Below, piece by piece: positions 35,746 through 43,419 of a stretch of DNA of 64,000 nucleotides (positions are counted from its first letter, which is position 1; every line of letters begins with the position of its first letter). The position numbers were made by a program, and so were the translations under genes. The notes beneath the pieces were generated by a model. It had not been told where the DNA came from. It saw only the letters and a list, made by a program, of their open reading frames with translations, and searched no databases. This DNA comes from Paenibacillus rhizosphaerae (GTDB lineage: Bacteria > Bacillota > Bacilli > Paenibacillales > Paenibacillaceae), in NCBI RefSeq assembly GCF_014192015.1, contig NZ_JACHXJ010000001.1, forward strand, positions 1,426,001 through 1,490,000, written 5' to 3'.

Positions 35746-35792
35746 AAAAGGAACCATTACCTCTGCGAAACAGCAGGCGGCGGTTCCTTTTT
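35746..35792 (+). terminator. Bidirectional terminator between convergent genes
   Basis: AAAAGGAACC (35746-35755) pairs with GGTTCCTTTT (35782-35791) around a 26-nt loop. T-runs exist on both strands, serving the + strand glycosidase operon and the minus-strand germination operon that ends at 35797. Confidence 0.75.
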
Positions 35793-35796
35793 GCTT

Positions 35797-36903
35797 TCAA
35801 GTCCCTCTTGTCCGCTTCCTTTTTCGGGAAAAGAGCCTTTTCATCATGACGACGGCTGCCAGGCCAAGGGGAATCCAGATCTGAAAAACCGGAAAGTCGT
35901 ACATCAGGTTTCTCGTGAAGCCGATCCAGGTATGGTATATAAAATTGGGCGCGGCGAAAGAAATGGTATAAATAAACGCACCGACGATGATCGTTAATTT
36001 TTTGTGGCTTATTTTGATCAGGTAGGACAGGCCGATAACCGCCCCTAAGTAGAAAGCCGTCATTTTCACAAAAATGCCGATATATATCAGCAAAATAATG
36101 ACCGGATCAAGCCGTTCGAGAAAATCAGCGATTTCGATCAAGCGGACCGATCTGAGCATGGGAAGAGTCGTGATGCTTAAGATTTGGGGGCTCAGAATCG
36201 TTAAATTCAGCAGGTTGAATATCAGCAGCAGGATCCCCACGAACAGGTATGAAAAGATCGATAGCTTGGACAGGTTTTTTTTGTTGTTCAAATGCTTCCA
36301 AAACGCAAGAAACACGACGACCTCACCGAACGGGAAGCTGATGACTTTCGGAATGGCTTCCCTGATCACAGGCATGATGCCATGCTCGAGCACTGGCTGA
36401 AGCCGCTCCAGGTGAATATTTTTAGAGACAATGAACATCAAGAAAATCAGGAAATAGCCGAAGATGGTGAAGGGGAGCAGAAATTCGACGACACGAAAAA
36501 ATACTTCCGTTCCTTTGAATATCGCATAGGCGGAAAGCAGAATCATGATCAGCATCAGGAGGGACAGCGGCGTTTTGGGCAGAAAGGATATGTTGATAAT
36601 ATCCCCGAATTCCCTGGTATTCCTCATGGACTCATAGGAAAAATAGAAAATATAAGCGACGGTGACGATCGTGCCCAGAATACGTCCCAGGTGTTGGTTC
36701 AGGATTTCGAAGAGATTCCGGTCCTCGTTCCCCTTTTGGATGAACAGGTAAACCAGGAGCAGCAGCAGTCCAGCAAGCATGGCGACGATGACGACCAGCC
36801 AGGCGTCCTGCTTGGCTCCTACGCCCAATTCATATAATGGAGTCGTCCCGATCAGAAACAGGATCATCATCGCGATCAGCTCGTATTTGTCTATTTTTTG
36901 CAA
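35797..36903 (-). CDS. Spore germination permease, GerB/GerKB family
   Basis: Inner spore-membrane B subunit of a germinant receptor, 368 aa, with ten hydrophobic helices and the amino-acid-permease-like fold of the family. The N-terminus (KYELIAMMILFLIGTTPLY) and the SFPFGEVVVFLAFWKH segment are typical. It is the last gene of an A-C-B operon, 18 bp after the C subunit. It likely binds the germinant. The ligand is not predictable. Confidence 0.93.
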   Translation of the reverse strand: MQKIDKYELIAMMILFLIGTTPLYELGVGAKQDAWLVVIVAMLAGLLLLLVYLFIQKGNEDRNLFEILNQHLGRILGTIVTVAYIFYFSYESMRNTREFGDIINISFLPKTPLSLLMLIMILLSAYAIFKGTEVFFRVVEFLLPFTIFGYFLIFLMFIVSKNIHLERLQPVLEHGIMPVIREAIPKVISFPFGEVVVFLAFWKHLNNKKNLSKLSIFSYLFVGILLLIFNLLNLTILSPQILSITTLPMLRSVRLIEIADFLERLDPVIILLIYIGIFVKMTAFYLGAVIGLSYLIKISHKKLTIIVGAFIYTISFAAPNFIYHTWIGFTRNLMYDFPVFQIWIPLGLAAVVMMKRLFSRKRKRTRGT

Positions 36904-36921
36904 GTAGTGGCACTCCTTCCG

Positions 36922-38154
36922 CTAGAATTTTTGGTCTTTGAGCAAGCTGGAGTACGGCTTGGTAATCATGTTCGTATGCTCAATGTTAATCTTTACCTGA
37001 ACACGCAGGCTGATGTCTTCTATCGGGCGTTTTGATTTCATCAATTTTCTCCAAGTAGCGGGATCTTTGCGGTGTATGGCGTTCATGAAGCCGCCCAGAT
37101 CAACGTTCATCCCCTGCAGATGGCTCCAGGTCGTCATGACATCATCGCCGATCTGTTTGCTAATCGTACGTTCTAATTCCCGGATAACGCTTGGCTGTTT
37201 CAGGTCCAGATTGCAGCCGGCTTCGTCGATCGCTCCGGTTGCCTGAATCTTGGCGAAAATGATCGATTTTCCATGAATGACCTTCGGTTCCAGCTTGGTC
37301 GACGATTTCATTACGCGATAGCTGATCAGCTGTTCTTTTTGGGCTTTTGTGCTGCACGGAAACACGACCATCATGCTGCTGACACGGTCGGAAAGCCACG
37401 CTACAGAACTGCTGTCTTTCTGACTGATCCATCCCACCAGCTTGTCCTTACGGAATATGCCCAGTTCTCCGAGCTTAATGACAGCCTCATTTCGCGTTTT
37501 TTTCAGCGCGTCGAGAGAAGACTGCTTGGTCAGATCTCCGGATACCTCGAGCTCGGGCGCCATGGCGCTTTCATCCGGGCTGGCTATCATTCTGGCGAAG
37601 TCGATAAGCCGCATATTTTGGACCATGGACAAATTTTTCTGGCTTAGGTCGATGATCCGCTGGATGGCATTGCCGGATATTTTCTCCAATGGGATCAGCA
37701 CTTCCAGCAAATTCGAGGCTTTCCCCTTAGTTAAAAGGACGGACATGGTCTCTCTGCTCTCGAACGGACGAAGGAAAAAATCAAGGATTTCTCCGACTCC
37801 TTCTTGCCGGGCAACCTCTTCGCTAAGAATAAGGACGGAGTTGTGGGCGAAAAAAAGCTTCCTTGATGTTTCCAGGCTGGCATTCTGCATCGCCTCGGCA
37901 ATTGAGCGCCCCTTGGTTGAGAAAATGGTCGTCGGAGACTGGCTTCCCGCACTGCCACCGCCTGTCTGGGTGGCAATCGATTGCGGGATGACGACCTGGA
38001 ACGAAATCTCCCATTTCCCGTTGTTTCGGTCGATAGACGTCGCAGAAATGATGCTCAGCGTATTCAATTCTTGGCTGTCCCAGCATCCGCCCGTCAGCAG
38101 CGCGACCGACAGCAAGAGAAACATAAGGCCCAGTCTCCGGAGCATCTTTTCCAC
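36922..38154 (-). CDS. Germination lipoprotein, Ger(x)C family
   Basis: C subunit of the germinant receptor, 410 aa. A signal peptide with lipobox TGGC (lipid-anchored Cys24) is followed by WDSQELNTLSIISATSIDR, the invariant GerC start. Three alpha/beta domains follow the usual pattern. The start lies 21 bp after the A-subunit stop, and GAGG is present before the ATG. It is needed for receptor function and localisation. Confidence 0.95.
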   Translation of the reverse strand: MEKMLRRLGLMFLLLSVALLTGGCWDSQELNTLSIISATSIDRNNGKWEISFQVVIPQSIATQTGGGSAGSQSPTTIFSTKGRSIAEAMQNASLETSRKLFFAHNSVLILSEEVARQEGVGEILDFFLRPFESRETMSVLLTKGKASNLLEVLIPLEKISGNAIQRIIDLSQKNLSMVQNMRLIDFARMIASPDESAMAPELEVSGDLTKQSSLDALKKTRNEAVIKLGELGIFRKDKLVGWISQKDSSSVAWLSDRVSSMMVVFPCSTKAQKEQLISYRVMKSSTKLEPKVIHGKSIIFAKIQATGAIDEAGCNLDLKQPSVIRELERTISKQIGDDVMTTWSHLQGMNVDLGGFMNAIHRKDPATWRKLMKSKRPIEDISLRVQVKINIEHTNMITKPYSSLLKDQKF

Positions 38155-38175
38155 CTCTTCGTTTGATCTGGATGT

Positions 38176-39783
38176 TCACTGCTCTTGTTCTTGTTCATCT
38201 TTCGATGGCGATGGTTTTTGGATTGATTTTAGGCGTTTGATGTTTTTTTTGCTGATTAAAGTCGGTCGTTTGAGCATAGCCCACCAAGGGACACGGACCA
38301 ATGCGTCCTTTTGATCGGAAGGAGAAAAGGGCGCCAGCGGAATCAAATACGGGATTCCGAAGGACCGCAGCCCCGCCAAATGGATGAGCATCGCCATTAA
38401 TCCTGCAATGATCCCGAACAGCCCCAGCGTGGCCGCTAGCAGCATGAATCCGAAACGAAGCAGCCGGGCCGAATTGGATAGGCTGACCGACGGTGCGACG
38501 AAGCCGGCGATGGCGGTAAAAGCCACGATAATAACCATCGCTGCAGATACCAGCCCTGCCTGAACCGCCGCTTGTCCCAGCACGAGCGCGCCGACGATCG
38601 AAATCGCGGAGCCGATCGCCCTTGGCATTCGCACCCCGGCTTCCCGTAGAACCTCGAACGTGATTTCCATCGCCAACGCTTCGACAAATGCCGGAAACGG
38701 CACGCCTTCCCGCTGGGCCGCGAGACTGATAAGCAGGGTCGTCGGGAGCATCTGCTGATGAAATGTTGTGATCGCGATGTACATCGAAGGCAGGAGCATG
38801 GAAAAGACAAATGCAATGATCCGCATTAGCCGCAGAAACGTCGCGATATCGAATTTTTGGTAATAATCCTCGCTGGACTGAAACAGTTTGAATATCGTAA
38901 TGGGAGCAATGAGCACAAACGGACTCCCGTCCACTAGAATGGCTACTTTCCCCTCTAAAATGGCCCCGGCAATCGCATCCGGACGCTCTGAATTCGTAAG
39001 GGTCGGAAAAGGCGTAAAGGTGGCGTCCTGGATAAATTCCTCGATATATCCGCTCTCCAGAACGCTGTCGATGTCAATCCGGTCGAGCCTCTTTAAAATC
39101 TCCTGCACCACGTCATCACTAGCGATACCATGGATGTACATGACGGCTACATCCGTTTGAGTTACGCGGCCGATCGTTCGGTCAACGATCCATAGATTCG
39201 GATTTTTGATTTTCCGGCGGATTAATGATGTATTGACCCGAAGGTTTTCCGTAAAGCCTTCCCTGGGTCCCCGGATGACGGTTTGGGACTGGGGTTCGTC
39301 TACACCGCGCTGTTCTCCCCCGGCAGAGGATGCTGATATTCCCTTGGCCGTACCATCTACCAAAATGACCGTATTGCCGGCAAGAATGGCGTCAAACAGG
39401 TTCTTCATGGTATCGATGTCCGTGACTTGGCCAATGGCTAAAAACCGGTGTTTGATCCAACCCAGAACCTGTTTTGGCGGATCCAGCGAACTATCAGCAT
39501 CGGCCTGGATCTGCGTCAAAGATTTCAATATGGAATTATTGATAATCTGCTCATCGGCTAAACCGTCGGTGTAGATGACGGCGACATGGATAGGTTTTCC
39601 CAGAGCCTGGTCCAAACGGCGGATAATAATATCGGAACTGTCGCCCGTCATCTCCTTGATCATTTGGACGTTAACATCCAAGTATTTGGAAAGAATGATT
39701 TCAGGCATATTAAATTCCGAAGGCTGCTCGTTTTTCCCTTGCTGTTGACTGGAACCTTGTTTGGACTTGAAAAAAGGCCGCAT
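38176..39783 (-). CDS. Spore germination protein, GerA/GerKA family
   Basis: A subunit of the receptor, about 535 aa. A soluble N-terminal domain (SKYLDVNVQMIKEMTG ... VDRTIGRVTQTDVAVMYIHG) precedes four or five C-terminal membrane helices with REGVPFPAFVEALAMEITFE. ATG at 39783 is preferred because AAGGTGAGG lies 6 nt before it on the minus strand; ATG 39819 would add 12 residues behind a weaker AAAGG. It ends in a highly charged KDEQEQEQ tail. First gene of the operon; expected to be transcribed in the forespore (sigma-G), though no promoter could be confirmed. Confidence 0.94.
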   Translation of the reverse strand: MRPFFKSKQGSSQQQGKNEQPSEFNMPEIILSKYLDVNVQMIKEMTGDSSDIIIRRLDQALGKPIHVAVIYTDGLADEQIINNSILKSLTQIQADADSSLDPPKQVLGWIKHRFLAIGQVTDIDTMKNLFDAILAGNTVILVDGTAKGISASSAGGEQRGVDEPQSQTVIRGPREGFTENLRVNTSLIRRKIKNPNLWIVDRTIGRVTQTDVAVMYIHGIASDDVVQEILKRLDRIDIDSVLESGYIEEFIQDATFTPFPTLTNSERPDAIAGAILEGKVAILVDGSPFVLIAPITIFKLFQSSEDYYQKFDIATFLRLMRIIAFVFSMLLPSMYIAITTFHQQMLPTTLLISLAAQREGVPFPAFVEALAMEITFEVLREAGVRMPRAIGSAISIVGALVLGQAAVQAGLVSAAMVIIVAFTAIAGFVAPSVSLSNSARLLRFGFMLLAATLGLFGIIAGLMAMLIHLAGLRSFGIPYLIPLAPFSPSDQKDALVRVPWWAMLKRPTLISKKNIKRLKSIQKPSPSKDEQEQEQ

Positions 39784-39894
39784 GATCATCCTCACCTTGA
39801 AATTTATATTCTGCTTCATAATTGCCTTTTTCGGGGGAACTTAAACTAGCGGCTTGATAGCGGTGCGCCCCTGAGGTAACGTGCCGGAGAATGC

Positions 39895-39920
39895 AAAACA
39901 GACGGCATTTGGCCGTCTGC
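39895..39920 (-). terminator. Terminator of the Old Yellow Enzyme gene
   Basis: Read on the minus strand, CAGACGGC (39919-39912), a 5-nt loop and GCCGTCTG (39906-39899) are followed by TTTT. It is correctly placed 40 nt past the stop of the 39959-41098 gene. Confidence 0.75.
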
Positions 39921-39958
39921 TGCGATTTCAAAACAAGCAATAAACTGAGGGAAAATCA

Positions 39959-41098
39959 TTACCTTTCGGCGTCCACAATTTGCGGGTTGCTGCGCAGCGG
40001 GAACCAGCCGGGAATACTCATCATGAGGTTCCACAGCGGCTCGGGAATCGATAATTCCTGTAGGTCCAGAGGGGAGATGGTCGTTCGGATCTGCTGTTCA
40101 CGGCCTTCCGATACCAACTGTACCCAATCCGGTTCCATAATAAGCTCTCGTCCCAGGGCGATGAGTGGTATGCCGGAGGACAGGGCTTCCAGCGCATCAT
40201 CGGGCGTGTAAATGCTGCCGACGCCGATAACGGGGATGCGCGAACCGACCCGTTCCTGAATAATCGCCAGTCGTGACCGGCTATCCTGAATGCCTCTTCG
40301 CGGCGCGGACCGGAAGCTGGTCAAGGATACATGAAGGTAATCGAGCCCGGTGCCTGACAGTGCATCGACGAACGGCAGGGTCTCAGCCATCGTAATGCCC
40401 GGCGTCCCAGCCTCTTCAGGCGAAAAGCGGAAGCCGACCAGGAAAGGCTTTTCAGACTCTTTACGGACGGTTCGAAGAACCTCGCGAATAATGGCCAAGG
40501 CCAGAGTCATCCTTTTTTTCAAGCTTCCTCCGTATCGGTCCGTGCGGCGGTTCGTAAATGGAGAAAAAAATTGATGCAGCAAGTTCCCGTTCCCACCGTG
40601 AATTTCCACTCCGTCAAATCCGGCGTCAACCGCTCTTCGGGCTGCTTCCGCATAAGCATGAATGATGCCTTCAATTTCCTGCTCGGTGAGACTGCGCGGG
40701 ACGGGGGCCCCTTCCCGGTCTTCCGGAATATTACCGGCGCTGACGTAATCGCCTGTCTTGGAGCCTTGTCTGCCTGTGTGGAAAATTTGCAGCACGGCCT
40801 TGGCTCCGTTCCCCTGAATGGTCGAGGCAAGCCGGCGGAGCCCGGGAATGAGGGCATCGTTGTCTGCGCCTGGCGCGCCAAGCATTCCTCCTTGCTGCGT
40901 TACATACGTTGCCGCCGTGATGACCATCGCAGCGCCTTGGGAACGCCGTTTGTAATAAAGAATTTCCTGCTCGGAGACGGAGCCGTCCGCATTGGAGCTC
41001 ATATGGGTCATCGGAGACATGACGATCCGGTTTTTTATGGTAATATCGGCTGACGGAAAATGAAATGGATCAAAAAGGGGGGAATACGACTTTTTCAT
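39959..41098 (-). CDS. NADH:flavin oxidoreductase, Old Yellow Enzyme family
   Basis: FMN-binding TIM-barrel ene-reductase-like enzyme, 379 aa. It opens with LFDPFHFPSADITIKNRIVM, has the substrate-binding HGGNGNLLHQFFSPFTNRR (with the His-x2-Asn pair) and phosphate-binding VGSIYTPDDAL/ALGRELIMEP. The HGGNG form resembles the YqiG/NemA-like group rather than YqjM. AAGGAG lies about 11 nt before the ATG. It is divergent from an Rrf2 regulator and a flavin disulphide reductase, hinting at a redox or electrophile response. Confidence 0.92.
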   Translation of the reverse strand: MKKSYSPLFDPFHFPSADITIKNRIVMSPMTHMSSNADGSVSEQEILYYKRRSQGAAMVITAATYVTQQGGMLGAPGADNDALIPGLRRLASTIQGNGAKAVLQIFHTGRQGSKTGDYVSAGNIPEDREGAPVPRSLTEQEIEGIIHAYAEAARRAVDAGFDGVEIHGGNGNLLHQFFSPFTNRRTDRYGGSLKKRMTLALAIIREVLRTVRKESEKPFLVGFRFSPEEAGTPGITMAETLPFVDALSGTGLDYLHVSLTSFRSAPRRGIQDSRSRLAIIQERVGSRIPVIGVGSIYTPDDALEALSSGIPLIALGRELIMEPDWVQLVSEGREQQIRTTISPLDLQELSIPEPLWNLMMSIPGWFPLRSNPQIVDAER

Positions 41099-41145
41099 AA
41101 GGTTGACAACTCCTTCACAAAGAACCTTTTATTTAGCTTGTTATG

Positions 41146-41202
41146 ATTATAAGAAGAGAAGCGAAATCCAGTAAGAACGCAAAGTCTTTGGATATAATCC
41201 AA
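41146..41202 (-). promoter_or_regulatory. Promoter region of the Old Yellow Enzyme gene with inverted repeat
   Basis: On the minus strand TATAAT occupies 41151-41146, with TTACTG about 17 bp upstream as a weak -35. Just upstream is a perfect 6-bp inverted repeat, TTGGAT-ATA-ATCCAA (41188-41202), a candidate operator. The repeat differs from the two Rrf2-type sites nearby in spacing and arms. Confidence 0.42.
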
Positions 41203-41279
41203 GTATCTGGACCAGCTAACATAAAGTAAGTTGGTGGGCAGTGATGCTTAAAGAAATGATGCATTCATAGGCAGGAAGC

Positions 41280-41328
41280 TTGATTTATTATCTTGCATTG
41301 CATATAATGGATATTACAGATCCATAAT
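41280..41328 (+). promoter_or_regulatory. Rrf2 gene promoter with overlapping operator
   Basis: TTGATT (41280-41285), 17 bp, TATAAT (41303-41308) is a near-consensus sigma-A promoter. A dyad ATAATGGAT-N7-ATCCATAAT (41304-41328) covers the -10 and start region. A closely related dyad occurs before the next gene, so this is the likely Rrf2 binding site and gives autorepression. Confidence 0.82.
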
Positions 41329-41372
41329 AAATGCGCAGTTATGGTTCGCTGCTTGAAAAGGAGGAATCCAGC

Positions 41373-41858
41373 ATGCAATTTTCAAAAAGTACTGCATACG
41401 GTTTACACGCCTTGATGCTGCTGGCAAAATCGGAACGGGGCCGCAACGTGGGCATAAAAGAACTGTCCTCATCCCTGGGCGCTTCCGAGAGCTATTTATC
41501 CAAAATTATGTCCAAGCTGCGGCAGGATGGGCTTGTTCGTGCGGTGACCGGCGTGAACGGCGGTTATGAGCTGGCCCGGGCCGCCAGTGAAATTACTTTT
41601 CTGGATGTGGTTCAGGTACTCGAAGGACGTCAGCATTTGTACGAATGCTTCCATGGGAGCGATCATCCGTTGCCCGCGCTGGAAGCAGCGGGGGACGAGC
41701 CGGAAACGCCGGAATTTGCTTTCGGCGAAGGATGCCCGGTCAAACAAGTGATGGATGCCGCGGAACAGCAGATGAACCGTTATCTCCAGCAGCATACGAT
41801 CCAATTGGCTCTGAACCAGGCAGGCTCATGTGATGCCCATACGGCATGCAAGAAGTAA
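41373..41858 (+). CDS. Rrf2-family transcriptional regulator
   Basis: A 161-aa winged-helix repressor. STAYGLHALMLLAKSE, the recognition helix ASESYLSKIMSKLRQDGLV and the wing VNGGYELAR are typical of the family. C92, C121, C153 and C159 are present; the spacing is not that of the [2Fe-2S] IscR triad, so sensing may be through thiols instead. ATG 41373 follows AAAGGAGG. Dyads upstream of both this gene and the next flavoprotein gene suggest that it controls both. Confidence 0.92.
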   Translation: MQFSKSTAYGLHALMLLAKSERGRNVGIKELSSSLGASESYLSKIMSKLRQDGLVRAVTGVNGGYELARAASEITFLDVVQVLEGRQHLYECFHGSDHPLPALEAAGDEPETPEFAFGEGCPVKQVMDAAEQQMNRYLQQHTIQLALNQAGSCDAHTACKK

Positions 41859-41870
41859 TGGACTTCTTGC
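41848..41870 (+). other. Hairpin overlapping the Rrf2 stop codon
   Basis: A perfect 9-bp stem (GCAAGAAGT at 41848-41856 with 41862-41870) has a 5-nt loop containing the stop codon region. No T-run follows, so it may tune readthrough into the flavoprotein gene. Confidence 0.5.
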
Positions 41871-41876
41871 GCATTT

Positions 41877-41901
41877 ATTATGGATAATAAAGATCTATAA
41901 A
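41877..41901 (+). promoter_or_regulatory. Second Rrf2-type operator
   Basis: ATTATGGAT-N7-ATCTATAAA: the left arm differs from that of the first site at one base and the right arm at two, with the same 7-nt spacing. It lies 17 bp before the start codon of the thioredoxin-reductase-like gene, overlapping the ribosome binding region. Confidence 0.72.
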
Positions 41902-41917
41902 GGGAGGAAATAGAGGA

Positions 41918-42835
41918 ATGTCAGAAGCAATGTTGGACGCAGTTATTATAGGAGGCGGACCATCCGGCATGAGTGCCGCGCTTGCGCTGGGCAGATCAAG
42001 ACGCTCCGCGGTCGTTATTGACGAAGGCCGTCCGCGCAATCGGGTAACCCATGAGATGCATAATTTCCTGTCGCGGGACGGGATCGCTCCTGCGGAGTTC
42101 CGGCGGATCGCCAGAGAACAAATCAATGAGTACCCTGCGATCAAGTTTGTTCAAGGGATAGCAGAATCCGTGGAAGGAAGCGATGGCGACTTCCGGGTCC
42201 GCATGGCTGACGGAAAAGTTTTCCGAAGCAAGAAGCTGTTGTTTGCAACCGGCAAGCGGGATTTGCCTCTGGATATATCCGGGTTGGATAAGGTATACGG
42301 TAAAAGTGCGTTTGTCTGCCCGTATTGCGACGGCTGGGAACTGCAGGACCAGCAGCTCGTGATGATTGCCAAGGGCGAAGGGGCGATGCATCTATCCAAA
42401 GTGCTGATGGGTTGGTCTACGAATTTAACGTTATGTACGAACGGTCCGGATGAATTGAATGCAGAGCAGCGCGAAGAGCTGGAGCGTCACGGCATCACCG
42501 TTAAAGATTCTCCAATTCAAGCAATCGAATCCGAGGAAGGCATGGTGAAGCAGATCCTCCTGGAGAACGGCGAATCCGTCTCCTGCACGGGGATTTTCTT
42601 TGCGCCGAAGCTGACTGCTGCCACTGACCTCCCACAGTCGCTGGGCTGCGAAGTGTCGGAAACCGGAAGCGTAACGGCCGATCGGATCGGCAAAACCAAT
42701 GTCCCCGGCGTATTCAGTGCCGGAGATGCCGCTTCAGAAATGTATCAAGCCGTTGCCGCGGCTTCCATGGGCGCGTTGGCAGGCATGGGAATCAACTCCG
42801 AACTGTTGGATGAGGCATGGAAATCGGTCCGCTGA
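41918..42835 (+). CDS. Thioredoxin-reductase-like FAD/NAD(P) oxidoreductase
   Basis: A 305-aa flavoprotein. The FAD motif GGGPSG lies at residues 12-17, the redox pair is C134-P-Y-C137 (FVCPYCDGWE), and the C-terminal FAD contact is VFSAGDAA. It lacks the strict NADPH motif GGGDSA, having IAKGEGAMH instead, so it belongs to the TrxR-like group whose electron donor is unclear; some members serve bacillithiol disulphide or antibiotic dithiol oxidation. It follows the Rrf2 gene under a shared operator type. AGGGAGG precedes ATG 41918. Confidence 0.9.
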   Translation: MSEAMLDAVIIGGGPSGMSAALALGRSRRSAVVIDEGRPRNRVTHEMHNFLSRDGIAPAEFRRIAREQINEYPAIKFVQGIAESVEGSDGDFRVRMADGKVFRSKKLLFATGKRDLPLDISGLDKVYGKSAFVCPYCDGWELQDQQLVMIAKGEGAMHLSKVLMGWSTNLTLCTNGPDELNAEQREELERHGITVKDSPIQAIESEEGMVKQILLENGESVSCTGIFFAPKLTAATDLPQSLGCEVSETGSVTADRIGKTNVPGVFSAGDAASEMYQAVAAASMGALAGMGINSELLDEAWKSVR

Positions 42836-42900
42836 ATCGCAGCTGACTGATCCATTGTTTTACCAGGTTTGTGAAATCGGAATTTTTTTGTGAAAAAAGG

Positions 42901-42929
42901 TTTACGTCAGGCGTAACTTCCGATATTAT
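42901..42929 (+). promoter_or_regulatory. Promoter of the T-box leader and asd
   Basis: TTTACG (42901-42906), exactly 17 bp, TATTAT (42924-42929). It places transcription start near 42937, directly before the T-box structure. Confidence 0.68.
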
Positions 42930-42960
42930 AAGCGTAATGTAAGAACCGTTAATTTGAAAT

Positions 42961-43256
42961 GCGATGAAGAGAAGAGTAGGTAAAGGAAGTCATTTCCCAG
43001 AGAGCTCCGTCCGCTGAAAAGGAGCATTGAGTCCTTTATTGAATAAAGCCTCTGAGCAGCACGCCGGAACCTGATTTTAATGAGAGGATGGTGTGCCAGG
43101 AGCTCCTGTTACAGAGCTAGAGTATATGCATCGGTTGATGGATGCCGTACTCGAAGAGGCTAAAATGGCGACATTTTAGCGAATCTGGGGTGGTACCACG
43201 AGTATGATATCTCGTCCCTAAGACGGCAGTCTTGGGGGTGGGATTTTTTATTTTTT
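42961..43256 (+). promoter_or_regulatory. T-box riboswitch leader, probably lysine-specific
   Basis: tRNA-sensing leader that fills most of the 584-bp gap before asd. Stem I has the GAAGAGTAG element, TAAAGGA pairing with TCCTTTA, and the AGAGAGCTCC...GGAGC apical part. On its 3' side, in the specifier loop, TTGAATAAAGCCTCTGAG holds AAA (43045-43047) or AAG (43046-43048), both lysine codons. The antiterminator T-box TGGTACCACGA lies at 43191-43201. It is followed by a terminator: CCCTAAGAC (43216-43224), loop, complement (43229-43237), T-run 43244-43249. Uncharged tRNA should allow readthrough into asd. Confidence 0.9.
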
Positions 43257-43419
43257 CGTCATGATCCTGTAATTATCGCTGCTCACAGGCGGAAGGGCAC
43301 ACCAATTCAAACGGTTTGAATAGTGTCTATTAGACGGTTTAACGAGCCACGCCTCTCACCATAGCATTTGTTTAGCAGACAACATCACATACTCTACTTC
43401 GAAAGGATTGGAATCACTC

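Noticed and set aside
39783..39958. Sigma-G promoter for the germination operon
   Set aside because: No pair with the correct -35, -10 and spacing was found on the minus strand.
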